From assembly GCA_012270865.1 (NCBI GenBank), contig JAAXHL010000063.1:59429-123428 (forward strand): a stretch of 64,000 nt of DNA. Direction: 5' to 3'. A program made the position numbers and the translations under genes. The notes under the pieces were generated by a model. That model did not search any database, was not told the DNA's origin, and saw only the letters and a list, made by a program, of their open reading frames with translations. Shown here piece after piece: positions 33,201 to 40,671 of the stretch (position 1 is its first letter; each line of letters starts with the position of its first letter). Origin of the DNA: Candidatus Poribacteria bacterium (lineage in GTDB: Bacteria > Poribacteria > WGA-4E > WGA-3G).

Positions 33201-36200
33201 TTAATATCGAGTAATCGTCTCATGCAGGTTCAACACGACCCGTGCGATGGAAGTCCATGCGGCGAGTTCGTCGGGTTCAAGACCTTCTGTTATAGGTGTG
33301 TCCCCTGTTGCGATCAACGCGCCCGCTGCATCAAGATCTGTCGTGTATTCGGCTGCGTGCTTTTCATAGAGATTCGTCATAATCTCCAATTCTTTCGGCT
33401 GCGGTATTCGGGACAATGTCCACTGGTACGCCGAGTTGATACGTTCTGTGACAGATTCGCCACCCTCACGGATAATCCGTTCTGCAAAGACACGCGCCGC
33501 CTCAACGTAAGTCGGATCGTTGAGTAAGGTGAGTGCTTGCATCGGTGTATTAGAGGCTGCACGCTCGGCGGTGCATTCCTGACGGCTCGGTGCATCAAAC
33601 GCCATCATACTCGGATGCAAGAATGTCCGCTGCCAGTGTGTATAGAGACCCCGGCGATACTGATCCTCTCCCTTATCGTGGACATACGTACGCTTCGGGA
33701 AATTCAAGTTGGAATAGTACCCTTTCGGTTGATACGGTTTCACACTCGGTCCACCGATCTCGGGAACAAGGAGTCCACTCAATAACAGCGTATTATCGCG
33801 GATCGTCTCTGCATCGAGTCGCCAGCGAGATTGACGTGCGATCAAGCGGTTGTAAGGGTCTTTTTCCTGCAGGGTTTCCGTCGGTTTCGAGGATTGACGA
33901 TACGTATTTGAGGTGACGATAAGTTTCACGATATGCTTGACGTTCCAACCGCTCTCCATAAATTCCACGGCGAGCCAGTCGAGTAGTTCAGGATGTATGG
34001 GTGCTTCACCTTGTGCGCCGAGGTCGTCTAAGACGCGTGAGAGTCCGGTTCCGAAGTAGCGTGCCCAGAGTCGGTTCACAAAGGTACGTGCTGTCAGCGG
34101 ATTCTGCTTTGAGACGACCCATCGTGCGAAGTCGAGTCGGGTTGGACGGCGGTTCTTTATATTCAGGTCGCCGAGGAAACCCGGTATCATCGGTTCGACG
34201 ATTTCACCGGAATCGTCCATCCAATTGCCGCGTGGTAGCACGCGTGTCGTGCGCGGTTGTGTGGATACCGTGGTGAGTGAGTATGGGATCCGATTTTCGA
34301 TTTCGGTTTTCTGTTTCCGTAAGTCCGCCATCTGGTTTCGGATACCGTCGAGTGCGGGTGTAATGCTGCGGTACGCTGCAGCGATGAGTTCGCGCTGACT
34401 TGCCGTTCTGATGGAGGGGTCCACCTGAATTGCGTCAATCACCTGCGCTGTATGCGTATATTTCACAGCGGATGCCCGCGTTGTTGCGATGCCTGCGACA
34501 TCCCAGTAAGCAGTACCACCGTACTGAACGAACGCGATGCCGTTCAGTACCGTTTCAGGTTTCAAGCCGACGGTTTCGGGGTCCACTTCGAGCCGTATCC
34601 ATTTCCCTGTTTCTGGTAGCGGTCCCATCGGTCTGTGATCTGGTGCATCTGTTCCGATTTCACCGAATTCAATTTTATCTTCACCCCAAAACGCGCGCTG
34701 GTCCCAATCCCCGTCGTTCCACTGGAGCATGACTGTTTCCGGTGGTGTTTCTGGGTCAAGCCAGACGTAAGCGAACAGTTTATCGCCTTCAGCGAGTTTG
34801 AAGGTCCGCTTCGCGGCGTGGAAGTAGTGCTGAACTGTTTTGTCGGGTTCTGCTATCTGTTGACGTGAGAACGCTTTACTGAAAACGGGTGCTTCGTTTC
34901 TGCCGACGAATTTCCATGTGCCTTCGGTTCTGCCACCGTTTGATTGAACGTCGTCCACCCAAGCGAAATCGGTCAGTTCTGTTGACACGAGTTGTGAACG
35001 GACATCGTTTTCCCACGCCGTCTGTTCTGCTTCCAATCCGGGAGAGGATGCCTTGAATATCCGATCCAACTTTGCCAATTCGTCGTCAATCTCTTGTAAT
35101 TCGGATTCTTGGGAGGATGTGGGCAGCATGACGACAGGCTCCCATTTGCTGCCGCCGCCGTATACACCGGGTCCCTGAACATCGGCGAAAAAAGCGGCGA
35201 AACTATAGAAATCTTTCGCAGTATACGGATCAAATTTATGGTCGTGGCACTGGGCGCAGCCGACGGTCGCACCTAACCAGACAGATGCTGTTGTTCGGAC
35301 GCGATCTGCGGCATAAATCGAGAGGTACTCTTTCGCTTGTGCGCCCCCTTCTGAGGTTGTCTGATTCAGACGGTTATAACCAGAAGCGACCTTCTGTGTA
35401 ACTGTGGCATTCGGTAGGAGATCACCTGCAAGATTTTCGAGCGTGAACTGGTCAAACGGCATGTTGTCGTTAAACGCTTTTATCACGTAATCACGATAGG
35501 GCCAGATGCTCACGTTTTCGTCAGCGTGGTAACCGCTCGTATCCGCATAGCGCACGAGATCAAGCCAGTACATTGCCATTTGCTCGCCGTACTGCGGTTT
35601 AGAGAGCAGTCTGTTGACGAGTGCGTCGTAGGCGTTGGGGTTCTCGTCTCTCAAGAAGTGTTCCACCTCAGCGGGAGTCGGCAGGAGTCCGGTCAGGTCG
35701 AAGTTCAAACGTCGGATGAGTGTCCGTTTATCGGCTTCGGTTGACGGCATGAGTCCTTCTGTCTGGAGTCTACCGAGTATAAAAGCGTCAATCGGGTTCT
35801 GTACCCATGCTTCGTTTTCAACGGTGGGCGGTTCAACCCGTTCTGGGAGTTTGTAGACCCAGTGTTCTTCCCATTCGGCACCCTCAGCGATCCACTGGAT
35901 GAGCGTGTCGATTTCTTGTTGCGTCGGTTGGCGGTTTGCGATCTGCGGTGGCATCCGCTGATCAATATTTTCGTGTGTTATCCGTAGCACGAGTTCGCTA
36001 TTTTCGGGTTCACCGGGGACGATGACTGGGTAACCGCTCGGTGCAGAGAACGCGCCTTCCTTAGTGTCAAGTCGTAAGTTGGCTTGACGCACTGCAGAAT
36101 CGGGACCGTGGCACGCAAAGCATTTATCCGACAGGATCGGCAGAATATCTCGGTCAAACCGGAGTTTCTCGGCATCGGCGGTTTGCAATACCGTCATCAG

Positions 36201-36284
36201 TCCGAAGAGGACGACGATGAGACCTATCCAACCGATGCGTGTCCATACTGAAGTATTTAAACGTGATAGCTGAGTCGGTAACAT
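33201..36284 (-). CDS. PSD1 protein: planctomycete cytochrome C, DUF1549 and DUF1553 domains
   Basis: The start is set at ATG 36284 after GGAGGGAATATT, about 1027 residues; the frame begins at 36338. A signal or membrane anchor at 14-37 precedes CFACH at 55-59, a haem c site in ILSDKCFACHGPDSAV. DUF1549 follows (PIDAFILGRL, RRLNFDLTGLLPTPAEV, YADTSGYHAD), then a middle beta-rich region and DUF1553 (ARTFVNRLWARYFGTGL, PSRQECTAERAASNTPMQAL). Secreted, periplasmic or surface. It forms the usual pair with the DUF1501 gene, here separated by three small ORFs. Function unknown. Confidence 0.95.
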   Translation of the reverse strand: MLPTQLSRLNTSVWTRIGWIGLIVVLFGLMTVLQTADAEKLRFDRDILPILSDKCFACHGPDSAVRQANLRLDTKEGAFSAPSGYPVIVPGEPENSELVLRITHENIDQRMPPQIANRQPTQQEIDTLIQWIAEGAEWEEHWVYKLPERVEPPTVENEAWVQNPIDAFILGRLQTEGLMPSTEADKRTLIRRLNFDLTGLLPTPAEVEHFLRDENPNAYDALVNRLLSKPQYGEQMAMYWLDLVRYADTSGYHADENVSIWPYRDYVIKAFNDNMPFDQFTLENLAGDLLPNATVTQKVASGYNRLNQTTSEGGAQAKEYLSIYAADRVRTTASVWLGATVGCAQCHDHKFDPYTAKDFYSFAAFFADVQGPGVYGGGSKWEPVVMLPTSSQESELQEIDDELAKLDRIFKASSPGLEAEQTAWENDVRSQLVSTELTDFAWVDDVQSNGGRTEGTWKFVGRNEAPVFSKAFSRQQIAEPDKTVQHYFHAAKRTFKLAEGDKLFAYVWLDPETPPETVMLQWNDGDWDQRAFWGEDKIEFGEIGTDAPDHRPMGPLPETGKWIRLEVDPETVGLKPETVLNGIAFVQYGGTAYWDVAGIATTRASAVKYTHTAQVIDAIQVDPSIRTASQRELIAAAYRSITPALDGIRNQMADLRKQKTEIENRIPYSLTTVSTQPRTTRVLPRGNWMDDSGEIVEPMIPGFLGDLNIKNRRPTRLDFARWVVSKQNPLTARTFVNRLWARYFGTGLSRVLDDLGAQGEAPIHPELLDWLAVEFMESGWNVKHIVKLIVTSNTYRQSSKPTETLQEKDPYNRLIARQSRWRLDAETIRDNTLLLSGLLVPEIGGPSVKPYQPKGYYSNLNFPKRTYVHDKGEDQYRRGLYTHWQRTFLHPSMMAFDAPSRQECTAERAASNTPMQALTLLNDPTYVEAARVFAERIIREGGESVTERINSAYQWTLSRIPQPKELEIMTNLYEKHAAEYTTDLDAAGALIATGDTPITEGLEPDELAAWTSIARVVLNLHETITRY

Positions 36285-36503
36285 TACAGAATATTCCCTC
36301 CATTTATCTGTACTGGCAATACCATACGCTTGTGGCACATTATCAACGGCTATAGCAATTCATGAAATTGTTTATTGTACTATATCATTTAAAGTGGAAT
36401 GTGTGCAAGGAAAATTGGGTTTATAAAATTTTTGACATTCAACAATCCAAGTTACAAGCGGTATGATTTTGATAGAATATTCGCACACCCAAACCGAATA
36501 GTT

Positions 36504-36532
36504 TTGACACGATTACCTATTTATGTTAGAAT
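36504..36532 (+). promoter_or_regulatory. Sigma70 promoter of the LamG gene
   Basis: TTGACA, a 17-nt spacer and TAGAAT, with TGT before the -10. Predicted start near 36539, about 28 nt before the ATG. Confidence 0.7.
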
Positions 36533-36566
36533 TGCTTCAGTTAAAATACGTAAGGAGGGTATATAA

Positions 36567-37343
36567 ATGCTTAGAGGTATATTTCTTTTAGGGCTTGCGG
36601 CGATTTGTGTGTTCGCTGTCACGCTCTCTTATGCAGTCGAGGAAGAGGATATCGTCGTCTATTATTCTTTCGATAAGTTGACCGGCAATACGTTCAAAGA
36701 TGATTCCGGAAACGGAAACGATGCAGAACTCGTCGGGAAAGGTTCACTTGTTGATGGCGCGTTCAAGCAAGCAATACGCCTCAACGGTGGGATCGTGCAG
36801 ATGGAAGCCAACGATTTCGTCGTTCCGATCGGCAAAAGCGGCGAAATTACGATGGAAGCGTGGTTCTATCTCAACGAACACGCCGAGTACGATGGTATCA
36901 TCTCGATTGAGGCTGTTGACGCTGGATGTTGCGAGTTCCGGACGATGGTGAACCCGACCTTCAACCCGTTCTGGGATGCCGGTCATCACGCCGATAAGAG
37001 CCTCGGAAACTATCAATTTGAATTAGATGAGTGGTACCACTACGTGTTAGTCGCCGATGGCAAGGACGGTAAGATTTATGTCAACGGCGAATTTATCGGT
37101 GAGCAGGTAGAGAATTTTACCTGGCCCGAGTTCAAAGAGGCAGCGATTTATATCGGGGCAGGCGAGAATCCCAACGTCCACAGAGTCGAGGACGCGATTA
37201 TTGATGAAGTCGTCATTTACTCGAAAGCGTTGACTGAAGAAGAAGTCAACGAATCCATGGAACTGAGTATTCCAGGGGTACTTGCAGTCGAGGCGCGTGA
37301 TAAATTGGCGGTGACGTGGGGAGAACTGAAAACCGATTTCTAA
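36567..37343 (+). CDS. Secreted LamG/concanavalin-like domain protein
   Basis: A 258-residue protein with a signal peptide (cleavage near SYAVEE, about residue 23). Then a LamG/jelly-roll domain: DIVVYYSFDKLTGNTFKDDS, GEITMEAWFYLNEH, EWYHYVLVADGKDGKIYVNG and AIYIGAGENP. The C-terminal tail LAVEARDKLAVTWGELK may be a conserved sorting or anchoring tail. GGAGGG precedes the ATG. It probably binds carbohydrates or acts in adhesion; the ligand is unknown. Confidence 0.88.
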   Translation: MLRGIFLLGLAAICVFAVTLSYAVEEEDIVVYYSFDKLTGNTFKDDSGNGNDAELVGKGSLVDGAFKQAIRLNGGIVQMEANDFVVPIGKSGEITMEAWFYLNEHAEYDGIISIEAVDAGCCEFRTMVNPTFNPFWDAGHHADKSLGNYQFELDEWYHYVLVADGKDGKIYVNGEFIGEQVENFTWPEFKEAAIYIGAGENPNVHRVEDAIIDEVVIYSKALTEEEVNESMELSIPGVLAVEARDKLAVTWGELKTDF

Positions 37344-37365
37344 CAATCAGGATTTACGCGAATCC

Positions 37366-37400
37366 CATTGCAGGCAGCGTTTGGAACCCTGCCTGCAATG
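37366..37400. repeat. Palindromic element CATTGCAGGCAG...CTGCCTGCAATG-type
   Basis: A 35-bp imperfect palindrome with outer arms CATTGCAGGCAG and CTGCCTGCAATG, 23 bp after the LamG stop. It is related to the GGCGGGG family by its arms and may end the LamG transcript. Confidence 0.7.
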
Positions 37401-37496
37401 CCTATTATGTGGAAACGCATAAAAAAATGCGTAGTCTTTGTAATATTATCTATCAGGTGAGACGGGCATCTCACCCACTATCTACTCGGAGTCCGT

Positions 37497-37901
37497 ATGA
37501 AATTTGGAATGAAATTTGGATTTTTATCAAAGATTTTTGAAGGCGCGCTGAGCATCGAAAAGACATATAACCAATGCGACAAAGCACTCGGGCAATTGAA
37601 AGCCTATAACGAGAAACGTCAACAACCCGATTTTCGTATTTCTGATGAGGAACAGGCTGCTCTGGATACCGTTGTTGATACTGCAGTTAAGAATGCCAAC
37701 CGTATCGTTGACAAAGAGGGTGAACGGAATTGGCCCGGCGTGTTTCGGGAGATGCATAAAAATTTGGCGAACATCTATATGGAACTTGACGAACATGATA
37801 AGGTTCGTGCAGCGTGTGAACGTCTCCACGACTACGGCGAAGTCGGTCGATTGGATGCCGAAGAGGTCCTGGAAAGCCTGAAAGAAAAAGAGGATTCTTA
37901 A
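37497..37901 (+). CDS. Helical cytoplasmic protein of unknown function
   Basis: 134 residues, ATG with GGAG 8 nt upstream. Predominantly helical; amphipathic stretches include KALGQLKAYNEKRQQPDF and NWPGVFREMHKNLANIYMEL. The second half resembles a single TPR-like pair. No family recognised. It is 34 bp before the BatA-like gene and may be co-expressed with it. Confidence 0.65.
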   Translation: MKFGMKFGFLSKIFEGALSIEKTYNQCDKALGQLKAYNEKRQQPDFRISDEEQAALDTVVDTAVKNANRIVDKEGERNWPGVFREMHKNLANIYMELDEHDKVRAACERLHDYGEVGRLDAEEVLESLKEKEDS

Positions 37902-37935
37902 TATTCCTTGCGGTTCGATAAGGGGGGAGGCAAAA

Positions 37936-39876
37936 ATGCAGTTCCTGAATCCTGCCGCGTTTTACCTACTCGGAGTCATCCCGATTGTGGTGGCACTTCA
38001 CTTTCTGAAGTTGCGCCGCCACACCCACCTCGTTCCGAGCATCATGCTTTGGCTCTCTACCGATGAGGACCGACGAGCAAACATTCCTTTCCAACGGCTT
38101 CGTAACCTACTACTCCCGATACTACAGGTGCTTTTTCTCTTGCTCGTGATCTTCAGCGCAGCGCGTCCGGCACTGCGTAGACCCGGATTTATGCCGGGAC
38201 GCGCAATTCTCATCGTCGATAATTCGGCGAGCATGCTATCAACGGAGACCGGAGAAACACGTCTCCATTTGGCGAAGCGGGCGGCACGCAAGCACATATC
38301 AGAAGTCTCCGCTGGTGGCGGGATGATGCTCATGGTGACGAGTGCTACCGAATCTGGTGCCTATATCCGAGAAGCCTTCACGACCGATACAGCGAAACTC
38401 CGCAGTGCGATAGAAAATATCCCGAAAATCGATATGCCACGCGAACTCCGTCCCGTCTTTGATGCAGCGGACCGCTATGTAGAGTCCGCACAAGACAAGG
38501 TTTTCCTGATTAGCGATAGTTTTGAAAGTTTACCAGAGACCTCGCTCTCCATCCATAAAATCGGTGTCGGTGATGATGCTGAGAATGTCGGTATCGTCAG
38601 TTTCAGTGTCGAAATCGTAGGAGATCGGTATGAGGTGTTGGTGAGTGTTCAGAATTTCACGGATACCGTTAGAGAAGTTGATGTCGAATTGGCGGTTGAA
38701 AACGCCGCTTTCGATAGTAAAACGGTATCTATCCCTTCAAAGGCGACGAAACCGGTCCTGTTTTCGGATGACGTGTCGGGTTTAGTCGGACAGGTTCTTC
38801 GCGTCCGCCTTCAGATAGAAGATGACTTTACGCTGGATAACAGTGCCGCTGCTGTTTTGGCAGGTGTGTCTCAACTCCGCATTCTGCTCGTCAGTGACAA
38901 CGGAAAATCTTTGCTTCCGTCGCTTTTAGCGGCATACGGAGAACACGTAGATCTCCATCAGGTTACCCCCACAGATTACCTCGGTACCGGCGATTCCGAT
39001 ATAGCGGTCTTCGATGGCAGCACACCCGCCGGACGCGAGGCGTTGGCACGTTCTGCCGACGCTGCACTCGGAACGCACCTGATTTTTGTGAATCCGGGGG
39101 ACAACTTACCGTTCATCGGGGAAGCAGCGGGTGACGTTAAAGAAGTGACTGCACCGGTGCGCGTTATTGAGACAGCTGAGACGCATCCGCTCATGACAAA
39201 TGTGTTCCTACAAGGGGTCCGGGTACTTAATTCGACATCGCGAACATTGCCGCTCTCAGGACGTTCACTCGTTGAAACGGAGGGAGGTGTCCTGATTTGG
39301 GTCGCGCAAGCGTCGGGTCGCCAGTTCCTTGTTTTTGAGTTTGATGCGTTCAATCCGGAAGTCTCTAACTTCGCGACGACGATTCCGGATGCGCCGCTGT
39401 TTGTCTATCAATCTTTGGCGCGATTTGAAGCGGGAACGGCAACACTTCTGCCCCTCGAATTTACGGAGGGTCGGACGCGCCACGTCTTCCGCACTGGTGA
39501 ACACGTAAACATTACATCTATCGCCGAAGGTGCTACCCTTCACGTCGAGAAACCCGATAAAAAGACAGTTAACGTGACAGGCTCACTATTCACCGAGACG
39601 GATCAGGTCGGGGTCTATACGCTCTATGTCGATGAGCGTCCACTCGAACGGTTCACGGTTAATCTGCTCGACGCTGGCACGTCGGCACTCCCACATCCGG
39701 CAACGACAACCGAAGCGGACACACCAGCATCCATAGAAAATGGATTACAACCGATGATGCAAGAGGTGTGGCGGTTTCCCGCACTGTTCGCGTGTATTGT
39801 GCTACTATTGGAGTGGTGGTTTTATCATCGGGAGGGTGTGTTTGTCCGGAGAGGACTTGGTGGCGCGACTGCGTAA
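37936..39876 (+). CDS. BatA-type membrane protein with VWA domain
   Basis: A 646-residue protein. The N-terminus FLNPAAFYLLGVIPIVVALHFLKLRR is the BatA membrane module, with a second helix at about 60-80. The VWA-like domain begins AILIVDNSASMLSTETGETR (DxSxS metal site). Middle and C-terminal beta domains follow, and a last helix near 620 ends it. GGGGGGAGG precedes the ATG. BatA-like proteins with MoxR and BatD/TPR proteins form an envelope stress module; the BatD/TPR pair here is 20 kb away and MoxR is not in the window. Confidence 0.85.
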   Translation: MQFLNPAAFYLLGVIPIVVALHFLKLRRHTHLVPSIMLWLSTDEDRRANIPFQRLRNLLLPILQVLFLLLVIFSAARPALRRPGFMPGRAILIVDNSASMLSTETGETRLHLAKRAARKHISEVSAGGGMMLMVTSATESGAYIREAFTTDTAKLRSAIENIPKIDMPRELRPVFDAADRYVESAQDKVFLISDSFESLPETSLSIHKIGVGDDAENVGIVSFSVEIVGDRYEVLVSVQNFTDTVREVDVELAVENAAFDSKTVSIPSKATKPVLFSDDVSGLVGQVLRVRLQIEDDFTLDNSAAAVLAGVSQLRILLVSDNGKSLLPSLLAAYGEHVDLHQVTPTDYLGTGDSDIAVFDGSTPAGREALARSADAALGTHLIFVNPGDNLPFIGEAAGDVKEVTAPVRVIETAETHPLMTNVFLQGVRVLNSTSRTLPLSGRSLVETEGGVLIWVAQASGRQFLVFEFDAFNPEVSNFATTIPDAPLFVYQSLARFEAGTATLLPLEFTEGRTRHVFRTGEHVNITSIAEGATLHVEKPDKKTVNVTGSLFTETDQVGVYTLYVDERPLERFTVNLLDAGTSALPHPATTTEADTPASIENGLQPMMQEVWRFPALFACIVLLLEWWFYHREGVFVRRGLGGATA

Positions 39877-39885
39877 GTCCTGAAC

Positions 39886-40494
39886 CTACTCGGTCTCGTC
39901 GGTTTCTAAGATGCCGAGGATACGTGTCACCAAAGTATGAATCGGCATTGCCCCTGAAAACGCGCCTGCAATCTCTCCATCTCTGAATACGATATAGGTC
40001 GGTGTTCCGCGGATATTATATTCGCGTGTTTTCTGTGGTTGGGTGTTGACATCCAACTTGGCAAAGGTGAAGGTATCCCGATATTCTAATGCGACTGCTG
40101 TGACCACAGGCTTCATCAGTATACAGTATATTCAGAACTCGGATTTGAATTCTACGACGATCGGGAGTTCGGAACCGAGAACGATGTCGTCAAAAGTTTC
40201 GTCGGTAACTTCAAACGGGATACCGGACGTTTGACCGAAATAGTTTGCTACAAGCACCAAATCTAAAATATTGACGACCCCATCCGTGTTAATGTCCGGG
40301 TTGGGAGATTGATCTTCGGTAGGCATCTCGCCGAAGTGTGAGGCGATGAAGGTGAGGTCAAGGATGTTCACGAACCCGTCGGTATTGACATCGGCTGCGC
40401 TCCGAGCATCGAAATCCTCGTTTTCGGCATAACTTGTCGCCCAAAAACCGAGCATTAAACTGAGTGTGAGCAGCGAACAGACTAACTTTTTCAT
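39886..40494 (-). CDS. Secreted dockerin-thioredoxin protein, predicted selenoprotein (UxxC)
   Basis: Read with the TGA at 40132-40134 as selenocysteine, the frame gives 202 residues. Residues 1-23 are a signal peptide. Residues 35-88 are a dockerin type I pair (DVNTDGFVNILDL, DINTDGVVNILDL). The thioredoxin domain follows: PIVVEFKSEF, U121-I-Y-C124, then Pro five residues on (MKPVV), and RGTPTYIVF with the cis-Pro. Everything after the TGA is in the same frame with no other stop, and the TGA takes the place of the first CxxC Cys. Start at ATG 40494; the frame is open to 40557. Without Sec insertion, two broken ORFs (40132-40494 and 39886-40116) remain. It is a paralogue of the gene upstream. 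Confidence 0.75.
40094..40120 (-). promoter_or_regulatory. SECIS-like hairpin after the in-frame TGA
   Basis: Counting from the TGA, nt 12-15 ACUG pair with 35-38 CAGU, and 23-26 CUGU pair with 31-34 ACAG, closing the loop GGUC at 27-30. The loop distance (26 nt) and the leading GG fit known bacterial SECIS rules, and GGUC is the loop core of the E. coli formate dehydrogenase SECIS. The 7-nt one-sided bulge is a weakness. Confidence 0.5.
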
Positions 40495-40575
40495 AGATTT
40501 TTTTCGTATATAATAGCGGCGATTTGGGTTCTGGTATATGTACTCTCCAAAACGCATCTATCGGGTTTGAGCAAT

Positions 40576-40596
40576 GGCGGGGTTACAAACCCCGCC
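40576..40596. repeat. Palindromic element GGCGGGGTT-ACA-AACCCCGCC (copy)
   Basis: A perfect 9-bp stem with ACA loop in the spacer between the two dockerin-thioredoxin genes; identical core to 40631-40651. Confidence 0.85.
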
Positions 40597-40630
40597 TACA
40601 AAGGAGGCTGACGTTTCATTGATTAGGTGT

Positions 40631-40651
40631 GGCGGGGTTACAAACCCCGCC
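40631..40651. repeat. Palindromic element GGCGGGGTT-ACA-AACCCCGCC (copy)
   Basis: A second identical copy, 55 bp from the first, 21 bp past the stop of the longer dockerin-thioredoxin gene. Confidence 0.85.
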
Positions 40652-40671
40652 TGCAAGGACATTTGAATCGC

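Noticed and set aside
33198..33203. Readthrough of TAA-TAA joining DUF1553 to the small ORF
   Set aside because: Two consecutive TAA codons are not a known recoding site, and the DUF1553 protein ends at its normal place.
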